Assembly: GCA_034189125.1 (NCBI GenBank)
Contig: JAXHVB010000109.1
Location: 1-60,924, forward strand
From: UBA5862 sp002408105
GTDB taxonomy: Bacteria > Pseudomonadota > Gammaproteobacteria > Pseudomonadales > UBA5862
Reading direction: 5' to 3'
Length of the DNA stretch: 60,924 nucleotides
Under the pieces are notes generated by a model, which saw only the letters and a program-made list of their open reading frames with translations, did not search any database and was not told the DNA's origin. Made by a program: the position numbers and the translations under genes. This document shows, piece by piece, positions 8,666-20,608 of this stretch. How positions within the stretch are numbered: the first letter of the stretch is position 1; the number at the start of each line of letters is the position of its first letter.

Positions 8666-9637
8666 TCAGTGCCAGAGACCCCGGATCCCCGCGACCCCTT
8701 GTCCGCCAGCACTGCGCGCCAGCGAAACGTCCATCGCCGACATGCCGCCCAGGGCGTATACCGGCAGCCGCGCAGCACGCACCCACTCACCGAACCGCCG
8801 CCAACCAATGGGCACGGCCTTCGGGTGGGTCGCGGTCGGTGCGACCGGTGACAAGGTGGCGTAGTCCGCCCCGAGGTCCGCGGCGCGCTCCAGCTCTTCA
8901 GGCGTGTGGCACGACACTCCGAAGAGCTTATCGGGATCCACAGGGCGACCCTTTAAGTCGGCGGCCACGCCGGCCGGGCAATGGATCCCGTCAGCACTGG
9001 ATAGTTCAAGTGCATCGGGGTCACCGTGAAGCAGTACCTTTGCCCGTTCGCGGCGACACGCTCGGCCGAGTGCCGCGCACCATTGTTGCAGTTCAGCTGG
9101 CGGGAGGCCGGGCTGGCGCAGCACAACCAGCCGAACGCCGCGGTCGAAGGCGCGCTGGATGCCCCGCTCAAGGCCATCGACTGCCTCCACCCGTGGAGTG
9201 ATGAGCACGTGCCCCGGCAAACGCAGTGCCGCCACAATGGCTGCGTTCGCGGGCAGCAAGTCCATGGACGCAAGTGCGTTTTCAGGTATCCAGCGCAACT
9301 GCTGGCCTTCCAGTGGACGGGGGTCGCCGGAAAAGGTCAGCACTTCGCGCACGAACAGCCGAACGGACCCATTCGGGTAGCGATGTGGGAGCTCGATCAG
9401 CGATTGACCAACCTGCACTTCGATGCCGAGTTCTTCGCCCAGCTCGCGCTTCAAGGCCGCTTCGATGCCTTCACCGGGTTCAATTTTTCCGCCTGGAAAC
9501 TCCCAGAGCCCGGCATGGCTTTTACCGGCCGGTCGGCAGCTGAGCAGCACCTCGCGTACTGGGACCTCGGAGGGTGCGCACCGGCGAACGCGGCGCACCA
9601 CCGCCACAGCGACGCGAACTTCAGCATCGCCCAGCAT
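8666..9637 (-). CDS. Nudix hydrolase fused to a thiamine-phosphate-synthase-like domain
   Basis: 323 residues from the ATG at 9637; a TTG at 9664 is less likely. Residues about 1-130 are a MutT-type Nudix hydrolase with a full box (GG, then GE, then RELGEELG), used to clean 8-oxo-dGTP from the nucleotide pool. Residues about 150-320 resemble ThiE/TenI barrels (HVLITPRVEAVD, DGIHCPAG, GVSCHTPEEL, YALGGM). The barrel keeps the family framework, but I cannot confirm catalytic residues, so its activity is unknown. This domain pair is known in Pseudomonas and other gammaproteobacteria beside argJ and secA. It is downstream of argJ, with its start 35 nt from the argJ stop. Confidence 0.9.
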   Translation of the reverse strand: MLGDAEVRVAVAVVRRVRRCAPSEVPVREVLLSCRPAGKSHAGLWEFPGGKIEPGEGIEAALKRELGEELGIEVQVGQSLIELPHRYPNGSVRLFVREVLTFSGDPRPLEGQQLRWIPENALASMDLLPANAAIVAALRLPGHVLITPRVEAVDGLERGIQRAFDRGVRLVVLRQPGLPPAELQQWCAALGRACRRERAKVLLHGDPDALELSSADGIHCPAGVAADLKGRPVDPDKLFGVSCHTPEELERAADLGADYATLSPVAPTATHPKAVPIGWRRFGEWVRAARLPVYALGGMSAMDVSLARSAGGQGVAGIRGLWH

Positions 9638-9672
9638 GCGTGCGCACCCCAGCCGAGCCCCCAATCGCCACG

Positions 9673-10893
9673 CTAGGTGCGGTACTCCGCATTGATGCGC
9701 ACATACTCGTAGGAAAGGTCGGTGGTCAGAACCGCCTCACTGTGGGTGCCACGGCCAAGATCGATGGTGATTGGGATCTCGCTGCCCGCCATCACCCGCG
9801 CCCCGGCCCCTTCTTGGTAACTCGGCGCACGCGCACCCTGCGAAACAATGAGCACATCGTCGAGGTGGATGCGCACCGCGCTCAGATCCAGCCGTGAAAT
9901 CCCGGAACGCCCGACTGCAGCCAAGATCCGCCCCCAGTTCGGGTCTCCGGCAAAACAGGCGGTTTTCACCAAGGGGGAATGCGCCACCGTATAGGCGACT
10001 CGCAGCGCTTCATCAGCGTCGGCCGCGCCAACGACCTGAATTCGAATGAGTTTGGTGGCGCCTTCCCCATCGCGCACAATGCGCTCGGCCAAGCCACCGC
10101 AAACCTCTCGAAGCGCCGCGCTGAATGCCTGAGACACTGGCGCGGCCGGGTCAACCAGGGTCGGGCAATCCACCTGGCCTGTCGCCGCGAGCACACAGGC
10201 GTCGTTCGTCGAGGTGTCGCCGTCGATCGAGATGCGGTTGAAGGAGTTGTCCGCAGCCTCCCGCAACAGGCGCTCAAGCAGCGGCTGACCAATCGGCAGG
10301 TCGGTGGCGACAAAGGCCAGCATGGTGGCCATATCGGGGCGAATCATGCCAGCCCCCTTCGAGATTCCAGCAACCCGGAAGGAGATGCCGTTCACTTGCC
10401 GATCAACCACCAGGCCCTTGGGTGCAGTGTCCGTCGTCATGATGGCACGGGCGGCGTCCTCCCAGGCGTCTTGGCGCAACCCCTCGACCAGCCTCGGCAC
10501 TGCAGTCTGAATGCGCTCCAGTGGAAGGTCTTCGCCGATCACTCCGGTAGAAAAAGGCAAGACCTCGTCCGCCAGCGAACCAAGTGCCGCTGCGAGCAGA
10601 GCGCAACTTTGCCGCGCCGCCGCAAGGCCTGGCTCCCCGGTGCCAGCGTTGGCATTGCCGCTGTTGACCAGCCACGCCCTGGGATTGCACTTGGCTAGGT
10701 GCTCTTCGGCAACCAACACTGGGGCGGCACGAAATGCATTCTGCGTAAACACACCGGCACAGGTGGTCCCGGTCGCGAACTCGAACAGGGCAAGGTCAGG
10801 CGCCCCCGATTTCTTGATGCCAGCGGCTAGCGCCGACAGCCGCACACCAGCCACCTGCCCCAAGGGCTGCCAAACTGGAAGATCAACCGCCAT
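9673..10893 (-). CDS. argJ: Glutamate N-acetyltransferase / ornithine acetyltransferase
   Basis: 406 residues from the ATG at 10893 (MAVDLPVW); the frame extends further upstream but into the secA stop region. ArgJ recycles the acetyl group from N-acetylornithine to glutamate in arginine synthesis and may also use acetyl-CoA. The precursor cuts itself at the Ala-Thr bond in PDMATML, making the Thr the nucleophile of the beta chain. KGAGMI just before it, TTDTAPKG and the C-terminal NRI-type framework are also present. It begins 17 nt after the secA stop. Confidence 0.96.
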   Translation of the reverse strand: MAVDLPVWQPLGQVAGVRLSALAAGIKKSGAPDLALFEFATGTTCAGVFTQNAFRAAPVLVAEEHLAKCNPRAWLVNSGNANAGTGEPGLAAARQSCALLAAALGSLADEVLPFSTGVIGEDLPLERIQTAVPRLVEGLRQDAWEDAARAIMTTDTAPKGLVVDRQVNGISFRVAGISKGAGMIRPDMATMLAFVATDLPIGQPLLERLLREAADNSFNRISIDGDTSTNDACVLAATGQVDCPTLVDPAAPVSQAFSAALREVCGGLAERIVRDGEGATKLIRIQVVGAADADEALRVAYTVAHSPLVKTACFAGDPNWGRILAAVGRSGISRLDLSAVRIHLDDVLIVSQGARAPSYQEGAGARVMAGSEIPITIDLGRGTHSEAVLTTDLSYEYVRINAEYRT

Positions 10894-10910
10894 GGCTGCA
10901 GCCCCTGTTG

Positions 10911-13646
<2,736 letters not shown>

Positions 13647-13676
13647 GCAGAAAAATCCGGTTCAGGCAAAGGTGCC

Positions 13677-13682
13677 ATTGTA
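13677..13682 (-). promoter_or_regulatory. Candidate -10 box for secA
   Basis: TACAAT on the minus strand, 31 nt before the secA ATG. At 17-bp spacing the -35 position reads TTAAGT, a weak match. The preceding gene (M23 peptidase) ends at 13736, so a dedicated secA promoter here is plausible. Confidence 0.5.
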
Positions 13683-13735
13683 GCGCCTTACCGGTCGCGA
13701 CTTAAACGGAGATCGGGCGGAGCTGGGGACTTTGT

Positions 13736-14659
13736 CTAGTGGTCAGTGCGCCAGACGTAGCGCTCCGGGTCGACCGCTTTGCCATTGACCAGCACTTCAA
13801 AGTGCACGTGTGGTCCAGTGGACCTCCCACTGCTGCCCATGGTGGCCAGTGCCTGCCCCTTGGCCACCACATCACCGGCCTGCACCAGGTTTTCCTCGTT
13901 GTGTGCGTATCTGGTGGTGTAGCCACTGCCGTGGTTGACCTCAACCAGGTTGCCGTAGCCAGAACGCTCGCCGGACCAGGTCACGACACCCGCCGCAACG
14001 GCAACCACCCGGTCACCTTCTCTGCCAGCGAAGTCAACACCATTGTGCCACGCCTTGCGGCCGTGGAAGGGGTCGGTGCGGTACCCGAATGCAGAGGACA
14101 TCCAGCCCCGCTCGACCGGCCGGCCGGCCAGGTACACGTCGCCGCGCATGTCACGCCCGGCAATGAGGGCTTCGAGCACGTTCAGCTGGAGCGCGCGGTC
14201 GTTGAACCGTGCGGTAAGCGCGTCCAGCTGCATGGCAAGTGCGGGACCTGCAACCGGCTCTGCCGTTTGATCCTCGGGCCCCCCGACGGCTGGCGCCTGG
14301 TCGAAGTCAAACTCGCCGTCATCAAGGTCCGCCACCTGAGTCAGGTGCTCCCCGAGCGCGTCCAGGCGGATCGCGCGCGCCTGCAACTCAGCCAGGCGCC
14401 GTGTCAATCCAAGCAGATGCGCGTCCGCCTCTGCACGCAGTTTTTCAAGCGAGCGCTGCTCCGCGGCGACATCCGCTGCCCATTCGGACCGCAGTTGGAG
14501 GTCTCGGCGATCCAAATCGGCGACGGCTAAGCGGTACCCAGCCCAGCCGGCCAACGCCGCCAGCGCCGCGAGGAATGCGACCAGTCCAAGCACCAGCGGT
14601 GCGCCGAGGTGTACACTGTGGCGGTGTCCACCACTGGCGCGGAGAATCAATAGGTCCAA
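13736..14659 (-). CDS. M23 (LytM/murein hydrolase) peptidase, membrane anchored
   Basis: 307 residues starting at a TTG (14659): AGGAG sits 8 nt upstream, and the resulting N-terminus (MDLLILRASGG) aligns with the short basic opening of the family. A single membrane segment follows at about 20-45, then a coiled coil (about 50-110) and a C-terminal LytM domain. That domain has the zinc ligands HNGVDFAG and GPHVHFEV, and YGNLVEVNHG between them. The zinc residues look intact, so it may be an active peptidoglycan endopeptidase. The same gene lies between lpxC and secA in Pseudomonas. It is divergent from the DciA-like gene, 98 nt apart. Confidence 0.92.
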   Translation of the reverse strand: MDLLILRASGGHRHSVHLGAPLVLGLVAFLAALAALAGWAGYRLAVADLDRRDLQLRSEWAADVAAEQRSLEKLRAEADAHLLGLTRRLAELQARAIRLDALGEHLTQVADLDDGEFDFDQAPAVGGPEDQTAEPVAGPALAMQLDALTARFNDRALQLNVLEALIAGRDMRGDVYLAGRPVERGWMSSAFGYRTDPFHGRKAWHNGVDFAGREGDRVVAVAAGVVTWSGERSGYGNLVEVNHGSGYTTRYAHNEENLVQAGDVVAKGQALATMGSSGRSTGPHVHFEVLVNGKAVDPERYVWRTDH

Positions 14660-14757
14660 GTTGGGTCTCCTGACAGATCCACAGCGGGGCCAAACGGCCA
14701 CCCGGGCGGCATGATAGCCCGGCAATCCGTACAGCGCGCTATCGATAAGCATAACCT

Positions 14758-15273
14758 GTGCCGAAGAACTCTGTCGAAAAAACCGTGAAACCAGTCACAC
14801 CAGCGGTGCGGCCGAGGCGAGCCGGAAGACCACTCAGGCGTTTCCAGCCGGCACCCCACAGCCCGCTGTTCGAGCTCTACGAACGCGCGGGAGCCTGGGA
14901 ACGAAAGAGCCGTGCCCTGCAGGAGTCGCTGCGCCTGATTCTGCCCACGCCGGTCGGGTTTGGCGGTCTGCAGGGCGGCGTACTGACACTGCATTGCCAG
15001 TCGTCCGCCGATCTGACGCGGGCGCGGTTCATGAACAGCCAACTGCTGGGTGCGCTGCAACAGGAGCCGGGGTGGCGGCAGGTGCGTCAGATTCGGTGGC
15101 GCATCCGGCCACCCGAACCACCGGCAAGAAAACTGCCCGAGGCGCGGCGGTCCCTGAGCACAGAATCCTGCGCGTTACTGGCTTCACTGGCGGACGCCAG
15201 CCCCAAACAGCCTCGCTTAGCGGTGGCTCTGCGCAGGCTCTCGTCAGCGACGGCGGGGCAGGTCAAGCCGTAA
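14758..15273 (+). CDS. DciA-like (DUF721) protein
   Basis: 171 residues from a GTG. A basic N-terminal 30 residues are followed by a DUF721 KH-like region (SRALQESLRLILP, GGVLTLHCQSSADLTRARF, QIRWRI) and a variable tail rich in Arg and Pro. DciA proteins load the replicative helicase DnaB in bacteria that lack DnaC, and a DUF721 gene beside lpxC and secA is normal in Pseudomonas. The assignment rests on these short conserved stretches and the context. Its last 11 nt overlap the convergent end of lpxC. Confidence 0.75.
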   Translation: MPKNSVEKTVKPVTPAVRPRRAGRPLRRFQPAPHSPLFELYERAGAWERKSRALQESLRLILPTPVGFGGLQGGVLTLHCQSSADLTRARFMNSQLLGALQQEPGWRQVRQIRWRIRPPEPPARKLPEARRSLSTESCALLASLADASPKQPRLAVALRRLSSATAGQVKP

Positions 15274-16174
15274 GCAAGGGGCGGGCGTAGGAGATTGGCG
15301 AGTCTTCGTCGCGTTCGAAGGTGACCAGCTCCCAGCTGTCCTCACGTGCCAGCAACTCTCGGAGCAGCCGGTTGTTCAGGGCGTGTCCGGAACGGTAGCC
15401 TTCAAACTGGCCGATGAGGCTGAAACCGAGCAGGTACAGGTCGCCGATGGCGTCCAGCACCTTGTGCTTGACGAATTCATCTTCGTACCGAAGACCGTCC
15501 TCGTTGACGATCCGGTAGTCGTCAACAACGATGGCATTGTCGACACTGCCACCAAGGGCAAGGTTTTGCGCCCGCAGGTGTTCGAAGTCCCGCATGAACC
15601 CGAAGGTGCGCGCCCGGCTTACTTCTTTGACGAACGACGTGGATGAAAAATCGATCTCGGCGGTTTGTGTTCGGTTGCGAAAAACCGGATGGTCGAAATC
15701 GATGGTGAAGCTGACCTTGAACCCGTCAAAAGGCAAAAAGGCCGCCCTCTTGTTTTCCTCCACAACTTCGACCGGCTTGGTGACCCGCAAAAATCGCTTC
15801 GGCGCATTTTGCTCTTCAACACCAGCCGACTGCAGCAAAAACACGAAGGGGCCCGCGCTGCCGTCCATGATCGGCACCTCAGGGGCATTCAATTCGACAT
15901 AGGCGTTGTCGATGCCGAGCCCGGCCATGGCCGAGAGCAAGTGCTCAACCGTCGACACACGCACGCCATCCTTGGTTAGCGTCGTGGACAAGGTGGTGTC
16001 GCCAACGTTCTCTGCGCGCGCAGGAATCTCCACCATGGGCTCAAGATCGGTGCGCAAAAAGATGACCCCTGTGTCCACAGGCGCCGGACGAAGCGTCAAA
16101 TAGACCTTCTTGCCGCTGTGAAGACCGACCCCCGTCGCGCGGATCACGTTCTTGAGGGTGCGTTGCTTGATCAT
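15263..16174 (-). CDS. lpxC: UDP-3-O-acyl-N-acetylglucosamine deacetylase
   Basis: 303 residues, the typical length. Zinc ligands are in STVEHLLSAMAG (His78) and HKVLDAIGD (His and Asp), and GSAGPFV and SFTIDFDHP are family landmarks. LpxC performs the committed step of lipid A synthesis, removing acetate from UDP-3-O-acyl-GlcNAc in the cytoplasm. It ends the dcw block and has its own TATAAT box in the 126-nt gap after ftsZ. An AGGAG lies upstream of the ATG (CAGGAGATGTC). Confidence 0.98.
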   Translation of the reverse strand: MIKQRTLKNVIRATGVGLHSGKKVYLTLRPAPVDTGVIFLRTDLEPMVEIPARAENVGDTTLSTTLTKDGVRVSTVEHLLSAMAGLGIDNAYVELNAPEVPIMDGSAGPFVFLLQSAGVEEQNAPKRFLRVTKPVEVVEENKRAAFLPFDGFKVSFTIDFDHPVFRNRTQTAEIDFSSTSFVKEVSRARTFGFMRDFEHLRAQNLALGGSVDNAIVVDDYRIVNEDGLRYEDEFVKHKVLDAIGDLYLLGFSLIGQFEGYRSGHALNNRLLRELLAREDSWELVTFERDEDSPISYARPLLTA

Positions 16175-16269
16175 TTCGCTGACATCTCCTGGATCACAGT
16201 GCGGCGCCGTGGATGCGCGAGGCCAAACAGACCACCCATACGCTTTCCGTCACCACAACAGAACCCTCC

Positions 16270-16275
16270 ATTATA
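16270..16275 (-). promoter_or_regulatory. Consensus -10 box upstream of lpxC
   Basis: A perfect TATAAT on the minus strand in the ftsZ-lpxC gap. The -35 at 17-bp spacing (GTGCAA) is poor, so an activator or extended contacts may help. Predicted start near 16263 gives a leader of about 90 nt before the lpxC ATG. Confidence 0.65.
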
Positions 16276-16300
16276 TCTACCTTACGCTCGACTTGCACGC

Positions 16301-17467
16301 TCAGTCTGCCTGTCTACGCAGGAACGCAGGCACATCAAGGTAGTCCAGGTCTTGCTTGGCAAGCTCCCGAAGGCCGCTTTCAACCTGCCTCGCCACCGCG
16401 GTCCGGCCGCCTGCAGTGGTGGTTGGGATCGGGTGCACGTCCTCAGAGGTCGTGGCTTCGGGGCCGGTATTGTCCACCACCTTGACCGGCGCCGGCGCCG
16501 CGGCCGCCCGCTCTTTGTCGAGGCCAGTCGCGACTACGGTGACTCGAAGCTCATCCCCCATCTGCGGGTCGATCACGGTGCCAACGACCACAGTGGCGCT
16601 GTCCGAGGCCATGTCTTCGACGGTGTCCCCCACCGCCGAAAACTCGCCCAGCGACATGTCTGGACCGCCGGTGATGTTGACCAGAATGCCGCGCGCGCCT
16701 TGCAGGTCGATGTCTTCGAGTAAGGGGCTGTGCAGTGCACTGTGGGCAGCCTCGTAGGCGCGATTTTCCCCTTTGGCGGTGCCAGTCCCCATCATCGCCA
16801 TGCCCATTTCGGACATCACGGTGCGTACATCGGCGAAATCCACATTGATCAGGCCCGACCGGGTGATCAACTCGGCGATGCCTTGCACCGCTCCGAGCAA
16901 AACGTCGTTGGCCTCACGGAATGCGGAGACCAGAGAGGCGTCGCGACCCAGCACCGTCAACAGCTTTTCGTTTGGGATGGTAATAAGAGAATCGACATGC
17001 TCCTGCAACTGCTCGATGCCCCGCTGTGCGATTTGGCTGCGCTTTCGGCCTTCGAAAGGGAAAGGGCGCGTCACCACGGCCACCGTGAGAATGCCGAGCT
17101 CACGCGCAACCTCCGCCACCACAGGCGCCGCGCCCGTGCCGGTGCCGCCCCCCATGCCCGCTGTAATGAACAGCATGTCTGCGCCGCGAATCACCTCTGC
17201 GATGCGCTCATGGTCTTCCAAGGCTGCCTGGCGGCCGACATCCGGCGATGCACCTGCCCCCAGGCCTTTGGTGACCGCACTGCCCAATTGCAGCAGCGTC
17301 TTAGCCCGCATGTTCTTGAGCGCTTGCGCATCGGTGTTTGCACCGATGAACTCCACCCCCTCGATGTTGCTGTCCACCATGTGGTTGACGGCGTTGCCAC
17401 CGCCACCACCGACTCCGATCACCTTGATCACCGCGCTCTGCGGCATGCTATCGACCAACTCAAACAT
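16301..17467 (-). CDS. ftsZ: Cell division tubulin homologue
   Basis: 388 residues from the ATG at 17467, which has GAGGAGGG as ribosome site; the frame runs upstream but lacks a better start. GGGTGTG (about 106-112) binds GTP phosphate, the N-terminal part has GVGGGGGNAVNHM, and the T7 region contains NVDFADV. The C-terminal peptide LDYLDVPAFLRRQ is the FtsA/ZipA contact, separated by a Pro/Thr-rich linker. FtsZ forms the Z ring. A 75-nt gap separates it from ftsA. Confidence 0.99.
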   Translation of the reverse strand: MFELVDSMPQSAVIKVIGVGGGGGNAVNHMVDSNIEGVEFIGANTDAQALKNMRAKTLLQLGSAVTKGLGAGASPDVGRQAALEDHERIAEVIRGADMLFITAGMGGGTGTGAAPVVAEVARELGILTVAVVTRPFPFEGRKRSQIAQRGIEQLQEHVDSLITIPNEKLLTVLGRDASLVSAFREANDVLLGAVQGIAELITRSGLINVDFADVRTVMSEMGMAMMGTGTAKGENRAYEAAHSALHSPLLEDIDLQGARGILVNITGGPDMSLGEFSAVGDTVEDMASDSATVVVGTVIDPQMGDELRVTVVATGLDKERAAAAPAPVKVVDNTGPEATTSEDVHPIPTTTAGGRTAVARQVESGLRELAKQDLDYLDVPAFLRRQAD

Positions 17468-17542
17468 CGCTGCACCCTCCTCGGCCGTTGTTTTGACTGC
17501 CTGTTTTGGAATGGAAATGACCCGCCGCGCCAACCGCCAGCG

Positions 17543-18781
17543 TCATAGATTGCGTTGAAACCATTGCTTGACCTTGCCCAAGTACCCACTGCCCCGTGGA
17601 CGACGCATGGCCGTCGCCTTTTGCTGTGCTGCCTGTAAGTCGAATCCGTACTGCAGCAATCCGACTGAGGTGGCGTAGATTGGATTGCGCACGATGTCCG
17701 ACAGGCCGTGCATTCCGACCGGAGCCCCAAGGCGAACCGGCATGTGAAAAATCTCCTCCGCCAGCTCAACCGCGCCTTCCATCTTCGCTGTGCCTCCGGT
17801 GAGCACGACCCCCGCTGCGATCAGGTCTTCGTAACCACTGCGCTGCAATTCGGCGCGCACCAGGGTAAACAGCTCGTCGTACCGCGGCTCCACCACTTCG
17901 GCCAAAGCCTGACGCGAAAGCTCTCGCATGGGCCGGTCCCCGACACTCGGCACACGAATGATCTCGTCAGCGCGCGCCAGTTGCCCGTGCGCACACGCGT
18001 ACTTGATTTTGATTTCATCGGCGCTCGACATGGGCGTGCGCAGAGCCACTGCAATGTCGTTGGTGACCTGATCGCCGGCAATGGGAATCACACCGGTGTG
18101 TCGAATGGCGCCGTCAACGAACACCGCAATGTCCGTTGTGCCACCTCCAATGTCGACCAGACAAACCCCCAATGCACGTTCATCATCGGTCAGCACAGCA
18201 CAGCTGGACGCCAACTGCTCAAGGATGATGTGTTCGACCTCCAATCCGCACCGGCGTATGCATTTTTCGATGTTGTCTGCGGCGTTGACTGCGCAGGTCA
18301 CCAGATGAACCTTGGCTTCCAACCGGACCCCCGACATCGCCATGGGTTCCTTGATGCCTTCCTGGTCGTCGATTCGGTAGTCCTGAGGAAGCACATGCAG
18401 CACTTTTTGATCGGCCGGAATCGCCACCGCCTGGGCGGCATCAATGACGCGATCGATGTCGGTTTGGGTCACCGAACGCTCGCGAATTGCGACAATCCCG
18501 TGGGAGTTGAGGCTGCGAACGTGGCTACCAGCGATTCCCGCATAGACTGAATGAATTTGGCACCCAGCCATCAGCTCTGCCTCTTCGACAGCGCGCTGAA
18601 TGGACTGCACCGTGGATTCGATATTGACCACCACACCCTTCTTCAGGCCTCGAGACGGGTGCGATCCGATCCCGATAATCTCTACCTGACCCTCTGGGTT
18701 GCGTTCTCCAACAAGGGCAACGACCTTCGAAGTACCAATGTCCAGAGCAACGATCATGTTGTCTTTGTGTGATGGAGCCAC
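17543..18781 (-). CDS. ftsA: Actin-like Z-ring membrane tether
   Basis: 412 residues from the GTG at 18781, preceded by GGGGGAGGTGAA; this places eight residues before MIVALDIGTS, as in Pseudomonas FtsA. Later ATP-binding elements are DIGGGTTDIAV and LTGGTAKM. The C-terminal amphipathic helix (GKVKQWFQRNL) anchors the protein to the membrane. FtsA links FtsZ to the membrane and to late divisome proteins. The start is 1 nt after the ftsQ stop (TGAAGTG). Confidence 0.98.
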   Translation of the reverse strand: MAPSHKDNMIVALDIGTSKVVALVGERNPEGQVEIIGIGSHPSRGLKKGVVVNIESTVQSIQRAVEEAELMAGCQIHSVYAGIAGSHVRSLNSHGIVAIRERSVTQTDIDRVIDAAQAVAIPADQKVLHVLPQDYRIDDQEGIKEPMAMSGVRLEAKVHLVTCAVNAADNIEKCIRRCGLEVEHIILEQLASSCAVLTDDERALGVCLVDIGGGTTDIAVFVDGAIRHTGVIPIAGDQVTNDIAVALRTPMSSADEIKIKYACAHGQLARADEIIRVPSVGDRPMRELSRQALAEVVEPRYDELFTLVRAELQRSGYEDLIAAGVVLTGGTAKMEGAVELAEEIFHMPVRLGAPVGMHGLSDIVRNPIYATSVGLLQYGFDLQAAQQKATAMRRPRGSGYLGKVKQWFQRNL

Positions 18782-18782
18782 T

Positions 18783-19670
18783 TCACCTCCCCCAACGCTG
18801 TGACGCACGTTCGTCGGCTGAATACCGGCCCACCGCAAACGGCGTCGAAACAGCATTCAGTGACCGAACGGCCGCTGCACTGTCGTACCGCAGATCAATG
18901 GCGGTGGCTCCAGACTGCTCTGTTCCAGCCAAATGAACCAGCAGATGCTCCAGCGTCCGCAAGCGTTCAGCGAACTTGTCTCCCGCACCGAACGCGATGC
19001 TCGACCCATCACTCAGCTGAGCACGCCAGCCTTCGCTTCGTTGGTTGCTGAGCGCCAGAACACCAAACCCCATCGGGGCGACCACCTGCCGCAACTGCTG
19101 CAAGCGTTCGACGGCCTCACCAGCACCGCTTTCTGGCCCGTACAGGCGAGGCAGGCGGGTGGTGTTTTCTGCACTCTCAGACTCAAAGACCTGACCCGTT
19201 CTGCTGATATACTGATTTTCGTTCCATCTCGCGAGGGGGACTTGTCGGACAACCCGAACCACCAACGCATCTGGCATACGGCGCTGAACGCTGACCGAAT
19301 CGACCCATGAGGGGGCCTGCAACGCGGCCTGCACGCTGCCGAGATTCAGCAGCAGGTACGGGACCTCAACCAACTCGCCCAGCTGAACCTGCACTTGCGA
19401 ACGCTCTTCCGCAGTGAAGTCACCGTAGAGCACAACTTCCTGAACCGGATACGCAAGGGCTGTCACAATGGCAGTCACAGCGGCGATTCCACCGGCGACT
19501 GAGAGGACCAAAACGATTATCCGCGCGATGGCGTGCAGTCGTTTTAGAGCTGCCCTGAAGGCGGCTCGGCCGCGGTCCATCAACCCTGCTTTTGGCGTGG
19601 TTCGACGCGCTCCAGCCCGAGCTCTCTTATGCGGCTTCGGCCGCCGCTGATCAATGGCCAGCGCGCTCAT
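18783..19670 (-). CDS. ftsQ: Divisome protein FtsQ
   Basis: 295 residues. A basic cytoplasmic tail of about 45 residues is followed by one membrane segment (IIVLVLSVAGGIAAV) and then a POTRA domain starting at VQEVVLYGDF. The FtsQ region follows with VRRQMPDALVVRV-like sequence (RRMPDALVV). FtsQ bridges FtsA-side and FtsBL-FtsW/FtsI complexes in the periplasm. Its ATG overlaps the ddlB stop as ATGA. Confidence 0.95.
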   Translation of the reverse strand: MSALAIDQRRPKPHKRARAGARRTTPKAGLMDRGRAAFRAALKRLHAIARIIVLVLSVAGGIAAVTAIVTALAYPVQEVVLYGDFTAEERSQVQVQLGELVEVPYLLLNLGSVQAALQAPSWVDSVSVQRRMPDALVVRVVRQVPLARWNENQYISRTGQVFESESAENTTRLPRLYGPESGAGEAVERLQQLRQVVAPMGFGVLALSNQRSEGWRAQLSDGSSIAFGAGDKFAERLRTLEHLLVHLAGTEQSGATAIDLRYDSAAAVRSLNAVSTPFAVGRYSADERASQRWGR

Positions 19671-20608
19671 GACACGGCCCCTTCCAAGTGAAGGTGTTGC
19701 AATATTTCATTGACAAGCGCGGAGAACGACATCCCATCGACTCGAGCCGCCATTGGAACCAGACTTTGCTCGGTCAGCCCTGGAACCGTGTTGACCTCCA
19801 ACAGCCAATACCGGCCGCTTTCATCGGCCATCAGGTCCACGCGCCCCCACCCGGAGCCACCCAAAACCAAGAAGGCCTCCAACGCCAGATCACGCATTTC
19901 CCGCTCCTGGTGTTCCGGCAGGTCGGTCGGACACTGGTACAGGGTGTTGGTGGCTTGGTACTTTGCGTGGTAGTCGTAAAAGCGTTCCGCCGAACGCACG
20001 CAGACCGCAGGCAGTGCTCGGGCACCGAGCAGCGCGACCGAGTACTCCCTCCCGGTCACCCAGCGCTCCGCCATCACGCAGGCGTCGTATCGACGGGCAT
20101 CCACCGTCGCTTGATCGTAGCCAGACGCACTGTCGACACAGTGAACGCCGATGCTCGAGCCCTCCTGGTTGGGCTTGACCGCAACCACTGGGCCAACTTC
20201 ATCCACAATGCGTGACCAGGTTGACTCAGGACCAACGACCATCGCCGGCGGGGTCGGCAAGCCGCTCGCTGCCCACAGTCGCTTGGTCATCATCTTGTTG
20301 ATTGACAGCGCTGAAGCCAACACCCCGCTGCCAGTGTAGGGGATGCCTTCCAATTCCAGCCAACCTTGAACGGTGCCGTCTTCGCCGCCGCGTCCATGCA
20401 GTGCGATGAACGCGCAGTCGAACCGGTGGATCGGTATTTCGGCCAGGGGAACCACACCGATGTCGAACCCGGTCATGTCCAGGTCGAGCTCGTCTGCTGC
20501 ACGCAGCACAGCAGCCCCGCTTCGCAACGACACCGCACGTTCCTGAGAGCGGCCACCATACAAGAGTGCCACCCGACGCCTCGACTCCAGCGTGGTTTCC
20601 TTCGCCAT
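19667..20608 (-). CDS. ddlB: D-alanine--D-alanine ligase B
   Basis: 313 residues, an ATP-grasp enzyme. Landmarks are ALHGRGGEDG, the substrate loop EGSSIGV and the metal-binding ending LLEVNTVPGLT. It makes the D-Ala-D-Ala dipeptide that MurF adds. Its ATG overlaps the murC stop as TGATG. Confidence 0.97.
   Translation of the reverse strand: MAKETTLESRRRVALLYGGRSQERAVSLRSGAAVLRAADELDLDMTGFDIGVVPLAEIPIHRFDCAFIALHGRGGEDGTVQGWLELEGIPYTGSGVLASALSINKMMTKRLWAASGLPTPPAMVVGPESTWSRIVDEVGPVVAVKPNQEGSSIGVHCVDSASGYDQATVDARRYDACVMAERWVTGREYSVALLGARALPAVCVRSAERFYDYHAKYQATNTLYQCPTDLPEHQEREMRDLALEAFLVLGGSGWGRVDLMADESGRYWLLEVNTVPGLTEQSLVPMAARVDGMSFSALVNEILQHLHLEGAVS

Noticed and set aside
8653..8674. TGGCAC/GTGCCA inverted repeat at the yacG and Nudix convergent ends
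   Set aside because: Only 6-bp arms with a 10-nt loop, overlapping a stop codon and lacking a T-run; likely chance.
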